A stretch of 64,000 bases of DNA, taken from positions 124,001 to 188,000 of the forward strand of contig OZ025789.1 in the NCBI GenBank assembly GCA_964019425.1, in the 5' to 3' direction. Shown here one piece after another: positions 61,801 to 64,000 of this stretch. Made by a program: the position numbers and the translations under genes. The stretch's first letter is position 1. Every line of letters begins with the position of its first letter. The notes under the pieces are model-generated. The model saw only the letters and a list, made by a program, of their open reading frames with translations, had not been told where the DNA came from and did not search any database. Source of the stretch: Flectonema sp. DT1601. Lineage: Eukaryota; Euglenozoa; Diplonemea; Diplonemida; Diplonemidae.

Positions 61801-64000
61801 GTCCGAAGTTCTGGCTCATCGAACCAGAACCGTCGAGGATCATCACCACGTCCAGCGTCGGGCACTCCCCGTAGGTGACCTTCACGCAAGATCCCTGTTG
61901 CGGTTGCGACGCCAACGCCTTCCAGTAGCATTTCTCGTCCTCAACACAGTCGCACTTCTCGAGCTTGTTGCAGTCTTTCTCGATACACTTCGTCTGGTCC
62001 TTGTCCCACGCGCAGTCGCTGTCAGCTTCGCACGTCGGTTCGTCCCGGAGCTTCGCGCACGGCTTCTCCACGCACATCGCCGGGGAGATCGACGGGTTCC
62101 AGTGGCAGTCCTCAATCCTGTCGCACTGGATCTCGGTCATGTACTCCGTGCATTTCTTCTGTACACACCCCGTCGAGTTGGTGTTGTTGTTGTTGTCCTT
62201 CCACTCGCAGTACGGGTCAGCCACGCAAGGGTCCTTGCGGTCCGCCTTGCACTTCTCTTCCACACACGTTCCGGCGGTAACTTCAACCCGTCCACTGGCG
62301 TCCTTCGGGTCCACGCAAAGCTCCCCAACTCCTCCCCATTCGCAGATGTACCCGTCGATTCGCTGGTGGTCACCTGGGAAGTCGTTCCACTCGCCCGAAG
62401 GCCAGCGGAAGTGCGCGTAGTTCTCTCCCTCGGTAGCACACGATCCCGGACACGCTCCCTTGTAGTTGTTCGGCTCCCCCGCTTCCCAATTCGTGTACAT
62501 CGGCTTCCCGGTATTCGCATCTGTCGCCGCGACGAAGCTTCCCCCGCTTCCGCTTCCAATCACCAGACCCACCTGTGATGTCAGGTCGCATCCGCTTTGG
62601 TCGGCGGCGTAGGTACACCCGCCGTCCAATCCCTCCGGTCCGACAACCCATCCCCACCGTCCTTCGTCATTCTTGTCCGCCGCTCCCATCCATCCCTGGC
62701 CCTCGAGCTTCATCTTCGCCACCTGATCTTCCTCCTCCGAGGTGATGGTGATCAGGTACCCGCGGAGTCCCAGGATCATGTTGTCGGCGGATTCGCACTC
62801 TGCCTGCGCCTGTCCCCAGTGGCACTCGCTCGCCGTAGGGTCGACGTTCTGGCATTCCGTCTTCGAGAAATAGTGGTAGTAGTGTCCAGTCGCTGACGAC
62901 AGGAACCCGTGACCGTAGTTCCAAGTGATCTTTCTCGGAGATCCGGCGTCCGACGTCGTCGTGAAGGTCACCGTCGCGATCGCCGCAGCGTACTCGGCCA
63001 TCGTCTTCGCCGTCGTCGACTTCAAGTACAAGACTCCAGGAACGTCGTGCCACTCTGCCTCGAACCCGAGGCCCGCGCACTGGTCGCAGGCGAGCACGTC
63101 TTTCCCCTTCACGTATCCCTCTTCGACATCAACTGCTGCTCCCTTCACGGTGTCCGAGCAGCTGCACTTCCCCGAAACGGTGCAGCTCACCGTCGGGAAC
63201 GGAACCATCGGTTGTCCACGGGCGTACGCCGACACAGTCGAGTTCAAAGGAATCGTCGTCTGCCACACGCATCCATCTTGCGACGCGACGCATGGTCCCT
63301 CCTCAGTCTCCTTGCAAGGGGTCTCAGTACATTCCTGGTTAAGGTTGTTCCACACGCAGTCATCTGGATCAGCGAGGCATCCCTGTTCGTTGTCTCGGTT
63401 GCACTTCTTGTCCACACATGTTGACCCGTCCTTGTCAACCTGGCAGTCCTTCTGCTTCTTGCAATCCTCTGGCTTTCCAGTGTAGATCTCGCACCCCGTC
63501 TTCGGTTCCCGCACGCAGATCGTTCCGTTTGCCCACATGCACCCGTTCGCGGCATCTGCCGTGCAGTTCTTCTCCTCGCAGTGGTGCAGACACGGACTGT
63601 CACCGCACGAAAGAGAGTTGTCGAACCACACGCATCCAGGGTCCGCCAAGCAACCCGCCTGCCGCAAATGCTGCGGGCAAGGTTGGTGTACGCCTCCGCT
63701 CGCAGGGTTCGCTCCCCCCGATCCCTGTTGGGCCGCCTGTCCAAGAACCAGCGATCCGAAAACGCCGTTCGGGTCACAGATGTCGCCGAGCACCTTCTCC
63801 GGAACCTCATCAATCTGCAGGTTCTGGAAGTGAGCGTCATGCGGGTTCGACGTAATAGGCTTCAGCGTCTCCTCTGCGTCGGCGTCGTCCCTCGTGTGCT
63901 GGGCGCTCCTACGAACAACCACACCGAACACCTTCACCTGCTCGGTGTCGAGCTCGGACCGCGCATGCTGCAGAGCGTTCGGGTCGAAGATCCGACCATC
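43640..64000 (-). CDS. Giant multi-vWFA / C-type-lectin surface protein, copy 2 (3' part; 5' end beyond window)
   Basis: This frame is open from the stop at 43640 to the right edge and matches 3258-23618 of copy 1. The visible ~6,786 codons encode the end of vWFA 8, lectin block C, vWFA 9-19, the Cys-rich stalk, EGF, TM helix and acidic tail. Six residue differences from copy 1 were seen (copy 1 base, copy 1 to copy 2): 4916 Ser to Ala, 7183 Gly to Ala, 7796 Ala to Ser, 16303 Gly to Ala, 18275 Ser to Thr and 21613 Arg to Gln. None affects a Cys, a MIDAS residue or a lectin motif. The frame is intact throughout, so this copy is probably functional. Its start and promoter are not visible. Confidence 0.92.
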   Translation of the reverse strand, partial: DGRIFDPNALQHARSELDTEQVKVFGVVVRRSAQHTRDDADAEETLKPITSNPHDAHFQNLQIDEVPEKVLGDICDPNGVFGSLVLGQAAQQGSGGANPASGGVHQPCPQHLRQAGCLADPGCVWFDNSLSCGDSPCLHHCEEKNCTADAANGCMWANGTICVREPKTGCEIYTGKPEDCKKQKDCQVDKDGSTCVDKKCNRDNEQGCLADPDDCVWNNLNQECTETPCKETEEGPCVASQDGCVWQTTIPLNSTVSAYARGQPMVPFPTVSCTVSGKCSCSDTVKGAAVDVEEGYVKGKDVLACDQCAGLGFEAEWHDVPGVLYLKSTTAKTMAEYAAAIATVTFTTTSDAGSPRKITWNYGHGFLSSATGHYYHYFSKTECQNVDPTASECHWGQAQAECESADNMILGLRGYLITITSEEEDQVAKMKLEGQGWMGAADKNDEGRWGWVVGPEGLDGGCTYAADQSGCDLTSQVGLVIGSGSGGSFVAATDANTGKPMYTNWEAGEPNNYKGACPGSCATEGENYAHFRWPSGEWNDFPGDHQRIDGYICEWGGVGELCVDPKDASGRVEVTAGTCVEEKCKADRKDPCVADPYCEWKDNNNNTNSTGCVQKKCTEYMTEIQCDRIEDCHWNPSISPAMCVEKPCAKLRDEPTCEADSDCAWDKDQTKCIEKDCNKLEKCDCVEDEKCYWKALASQPQQGSCVKVTYGECPTLDVVMILDGSGSMSQNFGRHPHGFYALMEMVRDWVKTLPLSGEKAVVGSNSGAGSEKLRVALVQFSGHPEHFTFGDIVNSVAFPPVGVGAGGRLTGDLAELSADVDWHEANYLEAGTYIEKALVRAGSIFKSSSPVDGRKRVLIIITDGKIQDDDKLAQAKNDLDGMDVQTFGIVVRRTNQLTQNDIDAETSLKPITSDPHDDHFLNLMIDEVPDKALNGICDPNGPWGHLIVDQAAIAAQTQAQQAGVHRPCPNYGNKVPCSSDVGCKWSDVLIACLDSPCVKHCTQEQCANSTGDCNWNSTVLECFNKEVCPGISDPNACDQNDKCSWNATGNKCIDTPCLHPDEPSCIADSTFDCTWDTVNGSCIETRCTQVDKTSCNQEAGCEWDEACGEGTCVGVPCQHADETECSKDVLCQWSQQSLTCSRKACAVYPDEKCCNHKDGCHWDVQQAPAVCAELPCRKFGEQVACSDERDCMWKDNKCVEKDCGEFEKCECDADPDCFFSISDGGSHCTFQRYATCPTLDVVLLIDGGASMSRAFGRHPNGFYALVEVVRDWAATLPLSGEAAGTTSMPQTKAMRLAMVQFAGSSQWPSSDEKQALSSPPGTGSGGRLSGVLSEVEADADFHEGNFMGESAAAQPDLKQTYLLGGLQKAVSLFQTSPFDGRKRVLIIVADGELNDKDSYTAARAALDQAQVHVFGIALRPFSTVSTDDVKTQQTLSGALSDPKDQHLQSLQVDEVASALKGLCDPNHAWGKFIADTSDGVACTLYASKDPCNKDDGCVWFDRTLSCGDSPCLAHCKQDNCTSADADNHCVWNQTLGACRKEELCNHPDTVECEKDDKCEVDPADKKTCIGKICDHDNQQGCLADPKGPCVWNESGKDCSKQPCVYFEPVFCNNDTECTWNRDADLCETIKCRWGQQVECEEKDGGICEWKNNACTFKPCKEHPDEKTCGKDDLCSWGTDCEVKYCKRYGEPGACDQDGECMWLNNTCVEKNCGEFEVCRCRKDGDCYWDKGTCKTSKFGECPTLDIVLVVDGSGSMSKSFGVHPHGFYGLMEMLKTWVQSLTLSGVPAGGSPLLDGKARVGFVQFGGIPTNKLPNGNVDGAQTTPAQIGASGRLTGLRTELDAELEWQETNYMHGGTFIASALDTAADMFKESPGSLRKKVLLVFTDGEIKDVDRLKDARGRLENAGVVTFGVVVRRFLAHTPVDLDAENSLRPITSEPHVDHYLNLVLSEIPDALDGLCDPNSLWGKYVVDPQSQAGVHKPCRNYVDKTKCDSDPGCLYQEVLTACVDTPCIRHCEESECNRDQGNHCEWNLQEQVCYKKEICPHTTPQACNQDAMCAWNVTAGTGGECGEKPCLHPDENSCLADTEFECTWQTGSQECVLTPCQYPDSTTCGADSGCKWDNSCPDEECVVKPCEGAGSDAACTADSRCQWNGSCSAKVCSEYAGEQCCNAVDGCHWDVQQSPALCAQLPCRKFDQNGCKGEDECMWSDAKLTCVEKDCGVMDKCQCEGDADCFFSSTAVSSHCTFQRYGTCPTLDIVLLLDGGASMSRAFGRHPNGFYALVEVVKDWAATLPLSKEAAGQPSVANTKAIRLALVQFAGSSKWTSDDPRQATFSPPGTGSGGHLTGSLSEVRADAEYHMGAFLGGSLVTQPTTQQTYLLAGLEKAVSLFRASPVDGRRRVLIIVSDGELHDKDAYGQAMSELDQAQVRIFGAVIRPFATRTAIDLRAEETLKQIVSSPASAHFQNILVDELATALNGICEPQHVWGRYVADVSEEVLPCPTVAEKDPCNKQSHCVWFDETLSCGDSPCLKHCKQDNCTADWPNQCQWKSGGCVKEEVCKHPTAARCLQDEKCEVADDGKTCIGKKCEHDNEQGCLADPDPCEWNNLAQTCGKRPCTYDAVATCEQDLNCTWNLDADYCELKKCSPYTEKGDCLTKPAAGLCEWVKQIGGNSLCETAPCKQYSSEKECNGDVICEWDTSIAPGTCNEKYCRRHCTKRGCNQATCKADAKCMTEGNSCVTKVCDKLSSDPCECHNDPDCFWIPSEQACVDTRYGTCPTLDLVVLFDGSGSMSNAFGRHPHGYFAEVEMLKSWVQGLPLSGEAAGTPSTVNRKTRVAFIQFSGVPQDSGSPVTGPIPGSALKTPSNTGTAGRLSGDAGELLADLSWHEANYMAQGTYIRAGLDMAAGIFQDSPLDGRRRALFIITDGAIQDKNLLASAQAKLSSQQVEVFGIVVRRFATHTQLDADAEETLKPITSDPHADHFVNVDMDELADVNGPLTKMCDPATGWGSGLAMQPVGGQHQPCRKYEGKTSCMSDRGCVWSETLLGCVNSPCVVHCSEAMCDGDVTNGCVGGWNELEKTCYRKEVCGGDNVVTCESEEGCEWNATATDCGEKRCHHKTEDSCLADTEAVCMWKDPTTCVLMPCVNHEARQECESDTEKSCMWTGDKTCVQKKCVYTAEVDCRSDALCDWQTSNLTCTVRPCVEYTEDKSCDADRRCHWDTSTSPGSCQLERCAKYPEQAMCEADSGCLWEKDLCVEKTCHKIPERCGCQQDPSCFWSNTGGRGRCEEQAYGKCPTLDVALVLDGSGSMSQSFGRHPHGFYAMMEMIRDWVKTLPLSGEDSAVGSNSVPSGGVRVGLVQFSGLAGSTGPTGGVVNSAQRTPPGVGANGRLSGDLAQLQADIEWHEDNYMKQLTFIEEGLVMASNMFAQDSPVDGRRKIIIIITDGVLMDGDKLSGVRSTLKQQQVLVFGIAVRRFSARTQGDIDAEAALKPVVSAPADEHFLSLMLDEVPTEVLTGLCDPASKWGRYVAGGGSGSIGLPAGAVPCEQFPSKGTCNQEKGCAWGDSAQVCGNTPCFQHCDDGPCTDDKENHCEWNGTESVCWKSKLCAHPDERSCAQDDECAWRNNTCAEKPCVHADEDACLADPEGCVYDSLLLTCSLEPCKTLKTEDGCSTEKEICEWDKHGLICKPKRCVSCGGNSTCCVEDESNKQWCEMNTTSNECQEKPCVGYADEVSCHEDLVCEWDSAVAPGKCKEKFCSQYGESVSCNNEPACHWDFSTCSDKKCGDYAKDLTNTDEVHCACNSNPECFWHDNVCVDVHYGACPTMDIVVLFDGSASMANQFGRHPRGYAALLEMLRDWSLLLPLANDYGRADRNGTGYPVGLTRISFIQFSGNENKKVNGVVRGSSLSTPLSGVNGAAGGRLSGYMPELTVDLDWQEKNFMGGGSFLAESFDTAAGLLAGAPNDGRKKVVMVIIDGKIEDGDQTALAKSKLDAIGVHTVGIVIRKSQSHTAGDLEAEASLRPLVTEPQETHFTNLMIDELQENVFDKWCNPGTPWGRWLVNLGTTDSHLPCDFHHNSAECNRDSGCQWDDSLVRCANTPCLQLCSEKLCMSAEESLLCEYDAKDHACGKKKVCAAANANDCGSDPECWWSTTKDRCEPRPCQHITEPACVSDTEEECVWVEDKCSLKKCSYNVSADCLADVECTWDQVASVCSEKPCQYVVMDLCVGDKQCKWESNKCVERPCAQHLDESSCHTDVGCKWDVDSSPAYCTETYCARWKAESDCDGDAACAWDSQQRGCVESRCDRFNGNQCACQEEAGCFWSGASDECVTSVFGACPPLDVAVVFDGSGSMSQAFGRHPHGYEALTTFLKEWVKKLPLNGDSYTAKEQTKATGMRVGFVQFSTPGAPRTTAGMVGTANGLLSGNLSELEKDIEYHNKNQMADRTFVEGALEHAVEIFRASPPTRKRVLILITDGKLNDADMLKAVRGSLDALSVQTFGVVIRRLDTRTQEDIDAEFALKPVVSLPTDEHFLNLKLDDVVTEVFEAICDPTKKFGALIAMREGAAHQPCAVYESAGSCLDDTWCVWSESLLGCVNTPCLSYGCSESECNAATSDFCGWTNGKSCERQPACPKHASPQLCDADTANACRWNGSTCQVRKCNHQAEDSCVTDPEGCEWATDDMVCTKTECTYTEEAKCTQAAAAEGCQWKAEEKLCVKDRCQSATCEANPWCCECAAHADEVTCNHDDKCHWSVDDAPSMCKVKYCSRFSEQGSCSTDPQQRCSWDSVDGECADKNCTKIGEPCPCNKDLGCFWDGSKKECVTGQFGGCPLMDVVIAMDSTTSMQGAFDRHPNGYYAMVEKIRDWVKGIPLSGTLGKAFKESPAQGVRVGVVQFAAEAGAIKSPQGVGSAGHVTGDLDELLKDLDFHEKNIVGTERAYIKSALDLTKGMLGSVTRKRILLVLTDSELKDAATTATVQNLRTLLGMQVQTFGLLLRPTTAFDASSSTAREALKMITSTVQDEHFADATIDELDSILWALCDPHKQFGALIAKSATGSGSASTPCPNHLEKDACDTDLSCRWSDRLLSCADSGCLAHCDNATCAEDHANLCSWIDGSCFKQPICSHADVSECLIDPGCDWNANKVKCEKKKCQHESESGCVEDLVGCEWESAHDACVERPCTYTSQDACGVDAKCTWDSKIRGTMAWGPCVLIPCQASDEAGCLADGKKCEWSTGTPECVPKKCTPYPDEMTCDHDDACHWNTEESPPGCTQKYCSKHAEQASCKTDSEKCKWSGQGCVELKCSDLKDGCSCKAVDRCTWDAKRSACLEGAFGGCPVMDIAVVFDGSGSMSQAFGRHPHGFYAMVEQLRDWVKTLPLSLESAGTMDPQAGGLRVGFIQFSAPKSAVRAPAGTGTGGRFSGVVAELSADLDFHEQAYAMESTYISQALDFAANLFQSSPAGRRKVLLIVTDGKIHDAAELNSARAALAGQGVEVFGVVLRRFKAHSEVDLEAEAVLSGIVSEPKADHYVNIPLDDFSREVLVDICNPNSKFGKIILNYQSLEGHHLPCGSFVTEKACYREAACKWNATQLACEWSMCHDECDEGSCNGAAGCVWDATFGECGRVVECSASEKLACEAMKYTVTDEGCRWYEGDSVCGPPPCTATTEDNCVADPYGCQFDEEAADKSKCVEKMCNAPDPVTCDGKDTCQWDLVIGSCVEKPCVPYKTEDVCGKHSYDCEWKGNTCTPLECVPYTNERDCAADASCEWKTAHAPAHCGVKVCRVNEDKPSCEGVESCVWDEAQRTCDEGVSQCKRFSKSCECGKTSGCMWKDDSCMASMYANCPAVDVVVLMDGSTSMAEVFGRHPHGFLAVTELLLDWVKTLPLADGEGSGAATKVLRTSGFRVGFAQFSASGAAKRTSTEGTKGLLSGSEAQLVDDLHWHEDQFRGSATVESYASQAMEMASVMLDESPADRKKVVIVVADGAIPDANLMKATRGRLEAQRATVFGIQVRRFSRPSAVSESDAETMKALVTEPVDSHFESVEMSELADVFAGLCNEATSFGYYVSEHGEPLHKGSCGEWESAAGCEVDSLCKWAAAGAECVRSACPSFCAEDACAGAAAEERCGWDAGSQSCQKQVCEFATQGACESTTDTESCRWETSTLSAAVCKPNVGCYALEEEVSCNADHSCSWNAAKPACEERSKCGVIGTKPTCDDRRECVWNTATSTCDDVEGCGLYPTESECDLAQKDDCAWSASSRVCIEKDCGVWDEGQKCEAALCVWVDGSNGTVAHCEDPKGCAVYAGEEAKCIEDAVCEWDAGVCKDKTGCPIYKDATICQKLRAPAARCEWDAPNVMCKDGEGCFMYSEMKKCGADDKCEWFEGAALPTGVKQPLCGKKCAMIGEATDCEDTQGCKWEEATCKKNDGCEDAGDRAGCNQMEWCTWDVNRCVTSLPCSEWSTKETCDVRSDGKCEWTGSECVVGGCPALNQTACVEDASCSWNGTCTQAGACKECPAGMSGKNCDQCDFKVVDGSCVVCDRDATCSGKGDCENNMCTCDPGWGGADCSVRMCAPSGAYWYTAYPNKPVKAEMFTVIVHGCFSQKKKNSGKLALMKGQDCLATVNQGCMVSEGSKITITETCQAAGVANPMLEPKVGMELMMNVTAQISGEYTLCYAMEGEKWAPVETHDRAGSRIGQLEVLEEFNDDAGARGATLLTAGEACCEGLQLGEACLPAALILVLWILVIALIVFLAYSLMKSRNENAALDQEKKERKFDDFEMDDGNKKMLDDDDDDDVRSPEK
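45862..61865 (-). other. vWFA domains 9-19 with Cys-rich linkers (copy 2)
   Basis: The domains lie at about 61175-61865, 59600-60297, 58109-58783, 56547-57245, 54987-55679, 53438-54128, 51847-52546, 50360-51005, 48890-49534, 47382-48025 and 45862-46508. The same three domains (10, 12, 17) carry altered MIDAS motifs as in copy 1. Confidence 0.88.
62322..63242 (-). other. Cadherin-like + C-type lectin-like block C (copy 2)
   Basis: The protein sequence is the same as at 21940-22860, with EPN and WND motifs retained. Confidence 0.8.
63762..64000 (-). other. vWFA domain 8, C-terminal part (copy 2)
   Basis: Only the last third of the domain is inside the window: the FGVVVRR strand, the KPITSNPHDAHF segment and the CDPNGVFG end. 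Confidence 0.85.

Larger units (their letters stand above)
40932..64000. repeat. Tandem duplication, copy 2 (cut by right edge)
   Basis: This matches 590-23618 throughout. By eye I find about 20 substitutions in the coding part, two in the spacer, one spacer indel of about 39 bp and one A-tract length difference. The copy continues beyond the window. Confidence 0.95.

Noticed and set aside
3258-64000. Bacterial origin of the whole window (intronless genes, bacterial-like lectin blocks)
   Set aside because: The AT-rich spacers, splice-like GTAAGT and T-rich CAG signals, lack of operon spacing or ribosome binding sites, and the EGF/vWFA/type I membrane layout favour a eukaryotic nuclear genome.

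Overview
This window looks like nuclear DNA of a microbial eukaryote (a protist; I cannot name the clade). AT-rich, homopolymer-rich spacers surround an extraordinarily long, GC-rich, intronless reading frame that encodes a modular extracellular protein built from eukaryote-style domains (vWFA, C-type lectin-like, EGF-like, Cys-rich modules, one C-terminal membrane span). There is also part of a carboxylesterase gene with AT-rich codons and spliceosomal-type intron signals. All convincing genes lie on the minus strand.

Layout, left to right. 1-88 is a (TTTTG)17 microsatellite. 91-954 is the N-terminal half of a type-B carboxylesterase that appears to continue off the left edge. 955-3257 is an AT-rich spacer with a ~250-290 bp direct repeat present twice and a GC-rich, hairpin-rich island. 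3258-40664 is one uninterrupted gene for a ~12,468-residue secreted/type I membrane protein. 40665-40931 holds its putative promoter and a rearrangement junction. 40932-41296 is a truncated second copy of the esterase 5' end. 41297-43639 is a second copy of the spacer. 43640-64000 is a second, nearly identical copy of the giant gene, cut by the right edge of the window.

The region is therefore a direct tandem duplication with a unit of about 40.34 kb (590-40931, repeated from 40932). The visible copies differ by roughly 20 substitutions in about 20 kb of coding sequence, six of them amino-acid changes, plus two small indels in the spacer. The duplication is very recent or is being homogenised. 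An assembly artefact joining two haplotypes must also be considered.

The giant protein reads, from the N-terminus: signal peptide; cadherin-like plus C-type lectin block A; vWFA 1-6 separated by Cys-rich modules; an array of 14 EGF-like DEC repeats; lectin block B; vWFA 7-8; lectin block C; vWFA 9-19, again separated by Cys-rich modules; a Cys-rich stalk with one classical EGF repeat; a membrane-proximal domain; a transmembrane helix; and a short acidic cytoplasmic tail. The inferred role is a giant cell-surface adhesin, binding glycans through EPN/WND lectin sites and proteins or metal-dependent ligands through vWFA MIDAS sites. It is the most notable content of the window.
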